Source: Alphaproteobacteria bacterium MarineAlpha11_Bin1 (GTDB taxonomy: Bacteria; Pseudomonadota; Alphaproteobacteria; MPNO01; UBA830). Taken from it: DNA of 64,000 nt. The notes beneath the pieces are model-generated. The model saw only the letters and a program-made list of their open reading frames with translations. It was not told the origin of the DNA and searched no databases. The position numbers and the translations under genes are program-made. Of the stretch, positions 39,804 to 50,340 are shown piece after piece. Location: NCBI GenBank assembly GCA_002937455.1, contig PTJZ01000001.1, positions 379,605 to 443,604 of the forward strand. The letters run 5' to 3'. Positions within the stretch are counted from its first letter, which is position 1. Each line of letters opens with the position of its first letter.

Positions 39804-40373
39804 ATGGTCAAATTGGACAAAATTTATACCCGTGGGGGTGATGCAGGTGAAACCTCGTTGGGGGACGGTAGCCGAGTTGCAAAAAACAGCTCTCGGATCA
39901 TAGCCCAGGGTGATATTGATGAAACAAACGCAGTTATCGGCCTCGCCCGTTGCAGCGCGGATGACAGTAAGTTAAACGCCTTGTTGGCGCGCGTTCAGAA
40001 TGACCTGTTTGATTTAGGTGCAGACCTTACTCGACCCGGCGACAATCACGAAGACGGACGCCTAAGAATCCAACCTGCACAGGTCGAACGACTTGAATTG
40101 GAAATTGATGCCGCCAACGAAGTTTTGGAACCACTAAAATCGTTCATAATACGGGGAGGGACCGACTTGGCAGCCAATATGCACTTTGCGTGCTCGGTCT
40201 GCCGAAGGGCGGAGCGGGCAATGGTAGCACTAGCCGATGATGAGCCAATAAATCCGCATGGACTTAAGTATATCAACCGCCTGTCGGACCTGCTATTCGT
40301 TCTGGCACGGCAAGCCAACGATAATGGAAATTCAGACATCCTGTGGATGCCGGGAGAACACGGTAAAGGATGA
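39804..40373 (+). CDS. Cob(I)yrinic acid a,c-diamide adenosyltransferase, PduO type
   Basis: 189-residue PduO-type adenosyltransferase making adenosylcobalamin. YTRGGDAGETSLGDGSRVAK is the ATP-binding N-terminus, GDIDETNAVIGLAR follows, and FIIRGGTDLAANMHFACSVCRRAER holds the conserved Arg and Glu. It is the only B12 gene in the window, beside three B12-independent methyltransferase-like genes. Confidence 0.94.
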   Translation: MVKLDKIYTRGGDAGETSLGDGSRVAKNSSRIIAQGDIDETNAVIGLARCSADDSKLNALLARVQNDLFDLGADLTRPGDNHEDGRLRIQPAQVERLELEIDAANEVLEPLKSFIIRGGTDLAANMHFACSVCRRAERAMVALADDEPINPHGLKYINRLSDLLFVLARQANDNGNSDILWMPGEHGKG

Positions 40374-40454
40374 CGGAGCGTCCTTTCGCAGCTCCTCGCA
40401 GTTTCTGCAAAAATGCCTGCATCTTATAAGCATCTCGCCAACGATAGATTTAAA

Positions 40455-41330
40455 TTAAGATATGGCCTCGCGTACCGCGTACGCTGTCATACCGAGAAAA
40501 CCATCACTACCCGCCGCCCAAAAATCGGCGGTGTCACCGTCGACTGAAATCCCGAGGGTGATGTCTCCAGTATCATAGACTGGCTTTCCTGACCGGAAAG
40601 AAAACTCACTTATGGTAAAATCCGGCTTTTCATAGGACAGCATGTTTAACATCAGCCGTGCAATCAACGTGCCCTGCACCAAAAGCCCCGGATAGCCCCT
40701 TTCGACAACGTAGTTCCGATCGTAGTGCACACGGTGACTGTTAAAGGTCAATGCCGAATGCCGAAACATTAAGATGGGATCGGGGGTTATCACACAGGTA
40801 AGGTCTGCGTGCGGTAGCGGCGGCGCTTCCAGCTCAGGCGAGACACCGACCGCCGTGGGCGACGCAGGACGGAAAATAACATTGTTATCCTCAACTATTG
40901 CGAGGCCGTCATCGTTTGAAACCCTATGTTGGACAAGACATACGATAAATTCGCCGGATCGGCCATTTTTAAAATCAAATGACATTACCTGAGACTCTTT
41001 CCGTATTCTGTCACCAATATGGAGAGGCGACCGAAAGTCGAAACGAGCGCCACCGAAAAGTTTATTTGGATAATCGATCGCGGCGGGCAGAAGTCCCTCA
41101 TCCCTTGCAAGACCGTCGACCCCAAGCCTATCGGGAGGTAGCTTTGCATTACAAAATAGGCCATGCCAAAGTGGTGGTAATTGGTCGCCAGTTCGAATTT
41201 CGGAATGATCTAGACCAAATGTTGCCATCAAGCTAGCAACAGGAGCAGCCGAGATCGTATCTTCCTCCATTACAGTGCGGCCCACGGCTGCCTTTAAGTT
41301 CTCTGGGATGCTGGTCATATCCATTTGCAT
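40455..41330 (-). CDS. MaoC/HTD2-like acyl-CoA hydratase (mesaconyl-C4-CoA hydratase-like)
   Basis: 291-residue double-hotdog protein. The N-terminal FAS1-like half has PPLWHGLFCNAKLPPDRLG; the C-terminal half contains FRHSALTFNSHRVHYDRNY, the hydratase stretch with catalytic His, and GYPGLLVQGTLIARLML. Relatives hydrate mesaconyl- or itaconyl-CoA and other branched enoyl-CoAs. It diverges from the ornithine-cyclodeaminase-like gene. Confidence 0.82.
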   Translation of the reverse strand: MQMDMTSIPENLKAAVGRTVMEEDTISAAPVASLMATFGLDHSEIRTGDQLPPLWHGLFCNAKLPPDRLGVDGLARDEGLLPAAIDYPNKLFGGARFDFRSPLHIGDRIRKESQVMSFDFKNGRSGEFIVCLVQHRVSNDDGLAIVEDNNVIFRPASPTAVGVSPELEAPPLPHADLTCVITPDPILMFRHSALTFNSHRVHYDRNYVVERGYPGLLVQGTLIARLMLNMLSYEKPDFTISEFSFRSGKPVYDTGDITLGISVDGDTADFWAAGSDGFLGMTAYAVREAIS

Positions 41331-41389
41331 ACCCTAGCTGTGTTTGTCTCGCTAGACTGAATTGAACAATAAAATAAGGATAACTAATA

Positions 41390-42484
41390 ATGGTGTTGGT
41401 ATTAGGCCCGTCAGATGTCAAAGGACTGATAACAATCAAAGAAGCCGTAGACGCGATGGAACAGGGCTTTGTAGATTGGTCCCAAAATAAATGGTTTGCC
41501 GAAATGCGCCAACGCGTTCACTCCGCTGCAGGTGTTCGACTGACGATGCACATGGGGGCCCCCAACACACCTAACACTATTGGCACACTAGTGCATACCG
41601 AAAAACCGGTTATCGGCGAAGATATGCGCCAAACATACTCTCACCGCGGTGCTCGGGTCCGTGTAGTATACGAGGGGGAGACTGGCGGACTTTTATCGAT
41701 CCAGATAGGTGAGCTAGAAGTTGTTGAACTACCTGGTGTCAACCAAAACGTTGTTATACCGACAAGCTGCGCTACCGCCGTCGGGACCAAGTGGTTGGCA
41801 AAAAAAGAGTCGAGAACGGTCGGGATCCTTGGTTCAAGGGGTCAAGCGCGCGGGCAGTTAGCCGCAGTAAAGGCAGCTATTCCTAGCATCGAGCGCGCGG
41901 TGGTTTTCAGCCCCAACGAAGACAACCGAAAGCGATTCGCGGATGCAATGGGGCAGATCCTAGATATGGATGTTAACGCGGTCGATAGCGCGCGTGAGGC
42001 GGTTGAAGATATGGATATCGTATTAACGGCAACTAATTCCAACGTACCAACTTTTGACGGCGACTGGCTCTCACCGGGTACGCATGTGTGCTCACTAGTC
42101 TCGTCTAACAAAGGCCTGCACGAGGCGGGTTTCATAAAAAATGCACGTCGAGAAATCGATGATACTACATTGCAACGTGCTGACGTAGTAGTCTGCAACT
42201 CGATTGAGCAAGACAAGCTTGACCGTACCGCCATTGTTTGGGGTGCAGCAGAAGAAGGCGTGATCTCCTGGGACAAGGTAGCCGACTTAGGACAGGTTAT
42301 GCGCGGAGAGGCTGGACGGACGGAAAACGACCAGATCACATTTTTTAAACAGAATGCGTTCTGGGGGGTCGGTGACCAAGTCATTGGAAAGCTGCTCTAC
42401 GAAAAAGCGAAAGCGCGTGGTATCGGTTTCAAATTGGATGTCGATCCATTTGAATCGACCACTGACTCCAGCTTGGAGGGCTAA
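41390..42484 (+). CDS. Ornithine cyclodeaminase / mu-crystallin family protein
   Basis: 364-residue NAD(P)-binding protein. TVGILGSRGQARGQLAAVKAA is the Rossmann loop, and VLTATNSNVPTFDGDWLSPGTHV is the family's second motif. Members include ornithine cyclodeaminase, alanine dehydrogenase and ketimine reductases, so the reaction stays open. A terminator follows at 42569. Confidence 0.88.
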   Translation: MVLVLGPSDVKGLITIKEAVDAMEQGFVDWSQNKWFAEMRQRVHSAAGVRLTMHMGAPNTPNTIGTLVHTEKPVIGEDMRQTYSHRGARVRVVYEGETGGLLSIQIGELEVVELPGVNQNVVIPTSCATAVGTKWLAKKESRTVGILGSRGQARGQLAAVKAAIPSIERAVVFSPNEDNRKRFADAMGQILDMDVNAVDSAREAVEDMDIVLTATNSNVPTFDGDWLSPGTHVCSLVSSNKGLHEAGFIKNARREIDDTTLQRADVVVCNSIEQDKLDRTAIVWGAAEEGVISWDKVADLGQVMRGEAGRTENDQITFFKQNAFWGVGDQVIGKLLYEKAKARGIGFKLDVDPFESTTDSSLEG

Positions 42485-42568
42485 GCCAGAAATTACGGGC
42501 GCCTCGCTTCACTAGTCCCGCCGATGGTGTGAGATGAGTAGCTCTTAAAAAACTCATGCGAAGCCCTT

Positions 42569-42592
42569 ACGGCTGACCAGGCCGTTTTTTAA
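42569..42592 (+). terminator. Rho-independent terminator
   Basis: 5-bp stem ACGGC/GCCGT with a 7-base loop, followed by a run of six T. It lies 85 bases after the ornithine-cyclodeaminase-like gene and in front of the convergent thiolase. Confidence 0.75.
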
Positions 42593-42632
42593 AGGAAAAG
42601 AACCGGACTCCACAGTACTATTGTCCCTAACT

Positions 42633-43838
42633 TTATACCCGCTCAATTAATGTAGAGATTCCCTGCCCAACTCCAATACACATAGTACAAAGCGCGTATT
42701 TTCCACCTGCTCGCTCAAGCTGGTTTAGCGCGGTAGTCATTAGCCTTGCCCCTGACATACCAAGTGGATGTCCAAGCGCAATCGCGCCCCCATTAGGATT
42801 AATACGCTCGTCATCGTCCGCAATTCCGAGGTCGCGAGTGCAGGCGAGCGCCTGAGCCGCAAAGGCTTCGTTAAATTCCATTACATCTAAATTGTCCAGA
42901 GTAAGTCCCGATTTTTCTAAAACCTTTCGTGTTGCGGGCGCCGGACCAATACCCATAATACGCGGTGGAACACCGGCAGTGGCAGCCCCAATGATACGGG
43001 CACGCGGAGTGAGCCCGTGCTTCTTCGCTGCTTCCTCGTTAGCCAAAAGCAAAGCCGCCGCACCATCATTAACGCCAGAGGAATTACCTGCGGTGACGCT
43101 ACCATCTTTTTTAAAAGCAGGACGAAGATTAGAGAGGTCTTCCAAAGTGGTGCCGTGACGCGGATGCTCGTCCGAGTCGATAACCGCGTCGACCCCTCGC
43201 CGTTGTGGGACATTAACGGCAATAATCTCCGATGCAAGATATCCCCGTTTCTGAGCAGCCTCTGCTTTCTGCTGGGACCAGAGTGCGAACTTATCTTGGT
43301 CGGCCCGGGTGATCTGGTGCTCCTCCGCAAGATTTTCGGCCGTCTCTCCCATCGCATCAACGCCAAATAGTTTCTCCATCTTGGGGTTCACAAACCGCCA
43401 CCCAATCGTCGTATCGAATATTTCCGCCTTCCGCGAAAACGGTAAGTCAGCCTTTGCCATCACAAACGGTGCGCGGGACATACTCTCGACACCGCCGGTA
43501 ATTACCATATCTGCCTCACCGACGCGGATCGCCCGAGCACCCTGTGCGGTCGCTTCCATGCCGGAGCCACACAGGCGATTTACTGTGGCGCCACCGACTT
43601 CGAGTGGTAGTCCTGCAAGCAGCGCGGACATGCGCGCCACATTGCGATTATCTTCACCAGCCTGATTAGCACTACCGAAATAAACGTCGTCGATTTTTTC
43701 CCAATCGACCGAGTTATTCCGGTCCATTAGCGCTTTTATCGGCACGGCCCCGAGATCGTCGGTTCGAACCGCACTGAGACCACCACCGTAGCGGCCGACG
43801 GGGGTACGGATAGCGTCACAAATAAAAGCGTCGGACAT
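42633..43838 (-). CDS. Acetyl-CoA acyltransferase, 3-oxoadipyl-CoA thiolase-like
   Basis: 401-residue thiolase. The nucleophilic cysteine is in VNRLCGSGMEATAQGARAI, the His in NPNGGAIALGHPLGMSGAR, and the second Cys in YALCTMCIGVGQG. Length and the start MSDAFICDAIRTPVGRYGGG resemble PcaF of the beta-ketoadipate path. A longer upstream frame carries an unrelated extension and is not preferred. Given the aromatic catabolism around it, 3-oxoadipyl-CoA is a plausible substrate. Confidence 0.92.
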   Translation of the reverse strand: MSDAFICDAIRTPVGRYGGGLSAVRTDDLGAVPIKALMDRNNSVDWEKIDDVYFGSANQAGEDNRNVARMSALLAGLPLEVGGATVNRLCGSGMEATAQGARAIRVGEADMVITGGVESMSRAPFVMAKADLPFSRKAEIFDTTIGWRFVNPKMEKLFGVDAMGETAENLAEEHQITRADQDKFALWSQQKAEAAQKRGYLASEIIAVNVPQRRGVDAVIDSDEHPRHGTTLEDLSNLRPAFKKDGSVTAGNSSGVNDGAAALLLANEEAAKKHGLTPRARIIGAATAGVPPRIMGIGPAPATRKVLEKSGLTLDNLDVMEFNEAFAAQALACTRDLGIADDDERINPNGGAIALGHPLGMSGARLMTTALNQLERAGGKYALCTMCIGVGQGISTLIERV

Positions 43839-44071
43839 TGTGTGATTTCCCTGTTTTGAGTTTGGGTTTACTACTCCCGGGTCTACCATGGCTTCCTGTG
43901 TTAGGAGGCCAAGAGGGAATAGGGCCGATACATTGCGGCCGAGGAATATTGGCCATTGTTGTCGATGCGCATCGTGGGAGCAAGACTTTGGTATTGAGTG
44001 CTTTTCATACCTATGCAATTAGAATTGGTGCAGGTGCTTGATCGTATTGCCCCTTCGCGCAAAAGTAGCGG

Positions 44072-44962
44072 ATGACAGGAACTTCAGAATCAGCGTTGGC
44101 ACCTCATCTAGACGGGGCAAATGTGATTTTTATAGGGAGATCGCCACGCATCGCTGTCGAATACATCGGCGATGGTCCGCTAGTATTAATGCTGCACGGA
44201 ATTGGCGGTGACCGATCGATTTGGGCACACCAACTTCTGAGCCTCTCGGAGGCTGGTTATTGTGCGGCGGCTTGGGATGCCCGTGGCTACGGTGGCAGTG
44301 ATGACTATGACGGACCCCTTAGTTTTACAGACATGGCCCAAGATGTCTCCGAAGTTCTAAATGCGTTTGCAGTAGATAGATCGCATATTGTCGGAATTTC
44401 CATGGGTGGGCGTATTGCCTTAGAGGTATACGCTAATTTCCCTGATCGATTCGCTTCCCTTACTCTGGCGGGGGTGCACGCGCGATTCGACGCGCTTTCT
44501 TCGACGGCCCAGCGTGATTTCGTTGACACGCGACGGAAGCCGTTACTTGAAGAGGGGCTATCACCGTCAGTTCTTGCGCCAGCAGTCATCGATAGTCTCG
44601 CCGGCCCCAACGCTTCAGAGGATGCTAGATCGCGCGCAATTGCTGCAATGTCGAGAATCCATGTTGATTCATATATAAAGACTGTCGAGGCAACAACAAA
44701 ATTTGATCGCGAGCACGTACTTTCGGAGATCCGCGTCCCGACGCAGGTGATTGGTGGAGAATTCGACCTGCTGACGTTACCCAGTCTCACCAAGAGGGTC
44801 GCAGAGGGGATTGAAGGCGCGGAATATCACTTGATGTATGATGTTGGGCACTTGGGAAATCTTGAAAACCCTATTGAATTCAATCGTTTACTGTCCCAAT
44901 TCTTAGCTCGATATAGGGAACGCGCCAATTTCGCAGCGGATCCAAGAATATTAATCTGTTAA
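44072..44962 (+). CDS. Alpha/beta hydrolase (3-oxoadipate enol-lactonase-like)
   Basis: 296-residue hydrolase. LMLHGIGGDRSIW gives the oxyanion region, VGISMGGRIALEVY the nucleophilic serine, GGEFDLLTLP the acid and VGHLGNLENP the histidine. The closest visual match is the enol-lactonase group, and the divergent neighbour is a PcaF-like thiolase, but specificity is unproven. Confidence 0.85.
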   Translation: MTGTSESALAPHLDGANVIFIGRSPRIAVEYIGDGPLVLMLHGIGGDRSIWAHQLLSLSEAGYCAAAWDARGYGGSDDYDGPLSFTDMAQDVSEVLNAFAVDRSHIVGISMGGRIALEVYANFPDRFASLTLAGVHARFDALSSTAQRDFVDTRRKPLLEEGLSPSVLAPAVIDSLAGPNASEDARSRAIAAMSRIHVDSYIKTVEATTKFDREHVLSEIRVPTQVIGGEFDLLTLPSLTKRVAEGIEGAEYHLMYDVGHLGNLENPIEFNRLLSQFLARYRERANFAADPRILIC

Positions 44963-45414
44963 AAAGGGTTGAAGATCTAGTAAGGAGCCGCGAGTTTGAG
45001 GGCAATCCTCACTACTTCCCAAGAATGGCTGAAGATTGAACCTATCAGCGTTGAAGCGCAGCAACGAACTATATATAATCGCTTTTTAAGCTGATTAAGT
45101 CGCCATTTATGTCAAAATTACTGACCTTTTTTTAAAAAAATTTTTTTAATTTCAGATGAAATGGAAATATTATATAATTTTTGGTCAGTATATGATACCC
45201 TTTTTACCCGAAGCCAGTTCCCTCATCATAATTGCGGTCCGGAGAAACTCGGATACGTGATCAAATAAAATTCACTAGGCGATATTTACGGTAGGTTGGC
45301 CAAGATCAAGCAAACCAAAGTACTACAATTCTTTCGCGATTTCCCCAAAATGCCAACGGGTTATATAGAAGAATCTAGTATATGATTTCCGTCTTGCGGA
45401 AAAGGAGAGAGAAC
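44963..45414. other. Intergenic gap with an A/T-rich tract
   Basis: About 450 bases without a gene. Bases 45125-45185 are almost pure A and T, including long A and T runs, which may bend DNA or melt easily and lie upstream of the enoyl-CoA hydratase operon. No clear promoter pair was identified. Confidence 0.5.
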
Positions 45415-46224
45415 ATGAAGGACCGTTATTCAAGCTACGAACGCTTGAAATTCGATACCCCCTCGGACCGCATTCTTCGAATCACTATGGACGTGCCAGG
45501 GCGGCTCAACGCTGCCGACGAAACCATGCACGATGAGTTAGGTCGTGTATGGAAAGATGTTGAGGCGGATCCAGACATCTCTGTTGCAATACTGCGCGGC
45601 GCGGGCAGCGCATTTTCCTCAGGTGGGGATTTCAACATGATCGATGAGATGATTGATAAGTTTGAGGTCCGCGCCCGAGTCTGGAAAGAAGCACGCGACC
45701 TCGTTTACAACGTTATAAACTGCTCCAAGCCAATCGTCAGCGCGATGCATGGACCCGCCGTCGGAGCCGGATTAGTAGCAGGACTACTGGCAGATATATC
45801 CATCGCCGCCAAGGACGCTCGAATTATAGACGGCCACACGCGGCTGGGTGTTGCCGCGGGTGATCATGCTGCAATTATATGGCCATTGCTGTGCGGCATG
45901 GCTAAAGCTAAATATTATCTATTGCTGTGCGAACCTGTATCAGGAGAGGAGGCTGAACGAATCGGACTCGTCTCAATTTGCGTAGAGGAAAGCGAACTAC
46001 AAGATACGGCCATCAAAGTAGCCGAAAAACTAGCTGCCGGGTCCCCATCAGCAATTCGGTTCACAAAATACGCACTAAATAATTGGTTGCGCATGATGGG
46101 CCCTAACTTCGATACCTCTTTAGCACTCGAGTTTCTTGGCTTTACCGGGCCCGACGCTAAAGAAGGCTTGAGGAGCTTGCGCGAAAAGAGAAAAGCCAAT
46201 TTCGATCTGAATTCGAATCTATAG
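45415..46224 (+). CDS. Enoyl-CoA hydratase/isomerase family protein
   Basis: 269-residue crotonase-fold protein. [13 protein letters not shown] and [18 protein letters not shown] provide the two oxyanion-hole segments. AGGAGAGAGAAC precedes the ATG at 45415, so the earlier ATG at 45382 is not preferred. First gene of an operon continuing with an arylformamidase-like hydrolase, MFS transporter and MetE-like protein. Confidence 0.9.
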   Translation: MKDRYSSYERLKFDTPSDRILRITMDVPGRLNAADETMHDELGRVWKDVEADPDISVAILRGAGSAFSSGGDFNMIDEMIDKFEVRARVWKEARDLVYNVINCSKPIVSAMHGPAVGAGLVAGLLADISIAAKDARIIDGHTRLGVAAGDHAAIIWPLLCGMAKAKYYLLLCEPVSGEEAERIGLVSICVEESELQDTAIKVAEKLAAGSPSAIRFTKYALNNWLRMMGPNFDTSLALEFLGFTGPDAKEGLRSLREKRKANFDLNSNL

Positions 46225-46233
46225 GATAGGCAA

Positions 46234-47097
46234 ATGGCAAACGTCTATGCCAATTTTGATCAGGTTACGCTCGATAATGAATACCTGATTTCAAAAACCG
46301 TTCCAAGCATCGAGCCTTTCATGGCTGACTATGCAAAACAGAGCCGGAAGGCGCGCGAACTGCCCGGCTGTAGAGAAGATGTGCCCTATGGTGACCGACC
46401 GGACGAAGTGATCGATATTTTTCCTGCAGGTCACAATGCGCCGGTCTTTATCTTTATCCATGGCGGGTACTGGCGAATGCTAAGCCATAAGGATTCGTCC
46501 TTCATGGCGTCGACCATGGTGCAGCATGGTATCGCCGTCGTCAGCGTCAATTACACCCTAGTCGGAGACGGTGCGTCCATTAGCGATATCGTCCGCCAAT
46601 GTCGGGCGGCTATCAGTTGGACCTGGAATAACGCTACCGATTTCGGTGGCAACCCAGACCAAATATTCGTCTGCGGATCCTCCGCCGGCGGTCACCTGAC
46701 CGGTATGATGGTGGCAGGGGGCTGGCATAAAGACTTTGGTGTACCGAAAAATGTTGTAAAAGGTGCTATTCCTCTCAGTGGTCTACATGACCTCGAACCC
46801 GTCCGGCTGTCCTGTATAAATGATTGGGCGAATCTAGATGCAGACGAAGCCGCGCGAAACAGTCCAGTAAATAATTTGCCAGAGTCCGGATGTCCGCTGA
46901 TTTTGTCATATGGTGCTTCGGAAACGACGGAGTTCAAGCGGCAGAGTGCACTGCTTGCGAATGCCTGGAAATTGAATGGATGGGAGGCTGATATCTTCGA
47001 ACACCCGGACCGCAACCATTTCAATATCGTCTTCGACTTGTGCGACCCAGACAGCCTACTGGGCCGCAAGGTATTCGCAATGATTCTCGGCATTTAA
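46234..47097 (+). CDS. Alpha/beta hydrolase, arylformamidase (kynurenine formamidase)-like
   Basis: 287 residues. [18 protein letters not shown] has the HGGYW oxyanion motif of bacterial and eukaryotic arylformamidases, [13 protein letters not shown] the nucleophilic serine, and HPDRNHFNI the catalytic histidine. It could hydrolyse a formamide or ester; tryptophan pathway genes are not adjacent. Good AGGATAGG ribosome-binding site. Confidence 0.85.
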   Translation: MANVYANFDQVTLDNEYLISKTVPSIEPFMADYAKQSRKARELPGCREDVPYGDRPDEVIDIFPAGHNAPVFIFIHGGYWRMLSHKDSSFMASTMVQHGIAVVSVNYTLVGDGASISDIVRQCRAAISWTWNNATDFGGNPDQIFVCGSSAGGHLTGMMVAGGWHKDFGVPKNVVKGAIPLSGLHDLEPVRLSCINDWANLDADEAARNSPVNNLPESGCPLILSYGASETTEFKRQSALLANAWKLNGWEADIFEHPDRNHFNIVFDLCDPDSLLGRKVFAMILGI

Positions 47098-47115
47098 AAC
47101 CATTCGAGAACCTCT

Positions 47116-48315
47116 GTGCGAATAAAAATTCCCGTCGTTTACACTGCAGCTATAGCCATGCTTCTTCAGCAGTCTCTATCGACCATGAGCGGCCTGACCA
47201 TTCCTGTTTTGGCGCCACCTATCGCCGCAGAAACCGGTTTAAATCCCAGCTTAGTCGGTCTCTACACTGCATTCCTTTATGGTGGGTCAATGATTTCATC
47301 GCTGGCTGGAGGCGGTTTCCTCCTTAGGTTTGGCGCTCTTCGCGTCAGCCAAGCTTGTCTATTCGTTGTGGCTATCGGATTAATGATCAATGCACCCGGA
47401 CTGACATCACTGTTCGTCATCGGCGCCTTAGTGACGGGCCTCGGCGGTGGGCCGTCAACACCGGCAAGCTCCCAAATTCTTGCCCGGTATGCTGATCCAG
47501 CCAACGCACCGCTGATTTTTTCAATCAAACAGACCGGCGTGCCGATCGGGGGAGTAATCGCGGGAATGATTTTACCAGTATACGTATCGCTTTTTGGCTG
47601 GCGCGGCGCTCTAGTCTGCGCAGCCTTAATGGCGTTAGCACTCGCACTACTGCTGCAGCCGCTCCGCACTGAATTTGACTCCGACCGCCAGCCGCGGCGT
47701 AGCTTAAAAATGAACGATATCCGCGCAACCCTAACCGCCGTAATAAGCGATAGACGTGTCAGAGAGTTAGCTCTGGGACTTTTCGCGTTCACCGGCCTAC
47801 AATTGGCATTCGCCTCTTTTTTCATTTCATTCCTCTCACTTGGACTTGGTTGGACACTTACCAATGCTGGTTTTGCCTATTCGATAGCAATGGGTGCTGG
47901 TGTTATCGGACGACTTATCTGGGGTTGGGTTGGGACGAAATATTTATCTCCGCTGATGCTACTCGCTCTTCTGGGCTTTTCTATGGGCTTTGCACACATG
48001 GCAATCAGCCTAGTCACCGAAACTTGGCAGACAACAGCCGTCTGGATAGTTGCATTTGTTTATGGTTTAACCGGCATTGGGTATCAAGGCGTCCTACTCG
48101 CTGAGATCGCACGCGTATCGCCGCCAGGCATGGCGGGCGTGGTCACTGGAGGTGCGGTATTTTTTGCCTATGCGGGCATGATCCTCATGCCGGCTGCGTT
48201 CGGTCTCATACTAGCCATCCTGGACAGCTATCGGATCGCATTTTTGATCCTAGGTATCGTTCCGCTTTTTGTCGCTGTTATGCTGATGCGATCTTCGCTG
48301 AAATATAAAACATGA
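47116..48315 (+). CDS. MFS transporter
   Basis: 399-residue, twelve-span inner-membrane carrier starting at GTG 47116. LTIPVLAPPIAAETGLNPSL is the first loop and KQTGVPIGGVIAGMILPVYV the span-5 region seen in cyanate/organic-anion type MFS carriers. The next gene begins at the base after its stop, so it is probably the uptake system for the pathway encoded around it. Confidence 0.88.
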   Translation: MRIKIPVVYTAAIAMLLQQSLSTMSGLTIPVLAPPIAAETGLNPSLVGLYTAFLYGGSMISSLAGGGFLLRFGALRVSQACLFVVAIGLMINAPGLTSLFVIGALVTGLGGGPSTPASSQILARYADPANAPLIFSIKQTGVPIGGVIAGMILPVYVSLFGWRGALVCAALMALALALLLQPLRTEFDSDRQPRRSLKMNDIRATLTAVISDRRVRELALGLFAFTGLQLAFASFFISFLSLGLGWTLTNAGFAYSIAMGAGVIGRLIWGWVGTKYLSPLMLLALLGFSMGFAHMAISLVTETWQTTAVWIVAFVYGLTGIGYQGVLLAEIARVSPPGMAGVVTGGAVFFAYAGMILMPAAFGLILAILDSYRIAFLILGIVPLFVAVMLMRSSLKYKT

Positions 48316-49362
48316 ATGGAAAAATACATGGGCCCCATAAGGACAACGATTGTCGGCAGTCTTCCCAAACCCTCATGGCTCTCCGATCCGGAGCAGCTTC
48401 GGGCCCCTTGGAGGCAAGAAGGTGATGCTCTTACGGAAGGTCAGAATGATGCAGTCTCACTCTGTCTCGCTGCTCAGGAAGACGCTGGGCTAGATATCGT
48501 CTGTGACGGCGAACAGCGCCGTCGACACTACATCTGGGGCTTTATCGAACAACTCGGTAGTGTCGATTTTGATAATCCAATGCAAAAGAAAAGCCGGGGC
48601 CAGCGCTATTCTCAAGAAACCGCAGCACCACGTATTTTGGAGAAATGGAACTGGACAAAACCGATATTGCTTGATGATCTACGTTTCGTAAAGTCACGGA
48701 CAAACAAAACAGTCAAAGTAACCTTGCCGGGCCCTATGACCGTAGCAGACAGCGTCTATGACGACGCAAGTGGACGGTCCGATGCGGAGTTCGCGGACGC
48801 ATACGCCAAACTCCTTAATAAGGAAGCCCGTGCATTATCGGACGCCGGCGCTGACATCATCCAACTTGATGAGCCCTGTTTCAATATCTATACCGACGAG
48901 GTCAAGGACTGGGGTATGGAGATGATAGAAAAGTCATTCGACGGCGTCTCCGCCAAAAGGGCAATCCACATATGCTACGGGTACGGTACAGAGGTTGTTC
49001 TTAAGTGGAAAAACTCAAATACAGATTGGAGCCACTACAGCGTCACATTACCGCTAATAGCAGATAGTTCCATCGACCAGGTCTCGATAGAGGCAGCGGC
49101 GGCAGGCATCAATTTGGGCGTACTCGATTGCCTAGAAGGGAAGGACGTAATGGTTGGGGTAATCGACGTCGGTACCGAGGAAGTTGAGTCCGCGCAAACT
49201 GTCGCGGATCGCATTCGCGAAGCAATGAAGCATGTGTCGGCAGAGAACCTAATCGCATGCACGGATTGTGGTATGGTTCCTCGCAGCCGTCGATCTGCAG
49301 GCGAAAAAATGAATGCTCTTTCAGAAGGTGCGGCCCTCGTTAACCAAGAGCTAGGCGCTTGA
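48316..49362 (+). CDS. MetE-like cobalamin-independent methyltransferase domain protein (copy 2)
   Basis: 348 residues, only the catalytic half of MetE. RTTIVGSLPKPSWLS is the start motif, and zinc ligands are the HxC in AIHICYGYGTEV and the cysteine in IACTDCGMVPRS. It is the last gene of the enoyl-CoA hydratase operon, directly abutting the MFS gene. It is much diverged from copies 1 and 3, so it is not a recent duplicate. Confidence 0.86.
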   Translation: MEKYMGPIRTTIVGSLPKPSWLSDPEQLRAPWRQEGDALTEGQNDAVSLCLAAQEDAGLDIVCDGEQRRRHYIWGFIEQLGSVDFDNPMQKKSRGQRYSQETAAPRILEKWNWTKPILLDDLRFVKSRTNKTVKVTLPGPMTVADSVYDDASGRSDAEFADAYAKLLNKEARALSDAGADIIQLDEPCFNIYTDEVKDWGMEMIEKSFDGVSAKRAIHICYGYGTEVVLKWKNSNTDWSHYSVTLPLIADSSIDQVSIEAAAAGINLGVLDCLEGKDVMVGVIDVGTEEVESAQTVADRIREAMKHVSAENLIACTDCGMVPRSRRSAGEKMNALSEGAALVNQELGA

Positions 49363-49407
49363 GACGTGATCCACTAAGACAGAATTTACCGACTCAAACT
49401 GTCTTTC

Positions 49408-50106
49408 TCACAGATCTCTCAGGAGGCTGAATGTTCGTTCCCATGATAGTTCTGCTGCCGCTTCATTATAGGCGGATCCGTGCCCGGGAAGCATATAGCC
49501 ATGCTCTACTCCACCAGGGTACACAAAGACCTCGGCATCATCTATTCCCAAAAATAAACCCTTTACCTCATCTATAAGAGATAGCGAAGCAGCTCGATCG
49601 TCATCACCCCAATGAAAGCTCAGCGGACAACGCACCTCCTTAATACAGTCAAGGTGATCGCCAACAAAAGAGCCGTGATAAGATATGCCCGCCTGTATAC
49701 AGCCCTTGGCACCGGCGACGATCGCAAATGGACCACCGTAGCAAAAACCCATTACAGCGACCTTGCCGTTGCATTCCGTCGCTAAGCGGAGTTCCTCAAT
49801 TACATCTGTAACATCTCCAAAGGCCTGATCAAAAGGCGTGCGCTCAAGCCGGGAAAAAGCACGTGCGCGGCCTTCTTCATCATGGCCAATGACCCCTTTA
49901 TCCTCATCACGCCAAAACGGATCTAGAATGACAGCGGCGAACCCCTGTTTCGCTAGGCGCTGGGCAACCATCTCCATGTCTTCGTCAACACCAAAAATAG
50001 AGGGAACGACCACCACACCAGTAGAAGGACCCCCAGCCGGATATGCCGCGATACAGGGGATGTCTCCGCCACCAGAAGCGGAAGCGGTTATCTGAGTTAC
50101 GGCCAT
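49408..50106 (-). CDS. Dienelactone hydrolase family protein
   Basis: 232-residue alpha/beta hydrolase. The nucleophile is cysteine in VMGFCYGGPFAIVAG, as in true dienelactone hydrolases; HWGDDDRAA and GVEHGYMLPG supply the Asp and His. GGAGCAATC precedes the ATG at 50106. It would fit opening of a lactone in ring-cleavage pathways. Confidence 0.9.
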   Translation of the reverse strand: MAVTQITASASGGGDIPCIAAYPAGGPSTGVVVVPSIFGVDEDMEMVAQRLAKQGFAAVILDPFWRDEDKGVIGHDEEGRARAFSRLERTPFDQAFGDVTDVIEELRLATECNGKVAVMGFCYGGPFAIVAGAKGCIQAGISYHGSFVGDHLDCIKEVRCPLSFHWGDDDRAASLSLIDEVKGLFLGIDDAEVFVYPGGVEHGYMLPGHGSAYNEAAAELSWERTFSLLRDL

Positions 50107-50340
50107 GATTGCTCCATTAACTCTCCGTTTAGGCAAGCATACACGTCGGAACCGTTGCCTGTCATAAAGAACATTCTTTTACTCGAAGAGAACTATACAT
50201 GTAAATTTTTTAGCTTGCTGCATCGTAAAAGTAAGCGACAAGAAACTAGGAAAAAGAATAGATGACAGCAAAGGTTTACCCCAACCGGTGTGAATTTTCA
50301 TCGGTTTAGATGTTGTGAAATCAGCTTAGACCCTCGAGAA

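Noticed and set aside
43839..44018. Upstream extension of the thiolase
   Set aside because: Extra 60 residues are not thiolase-like; MSDAFICDAIRTP is the family N-terminus.
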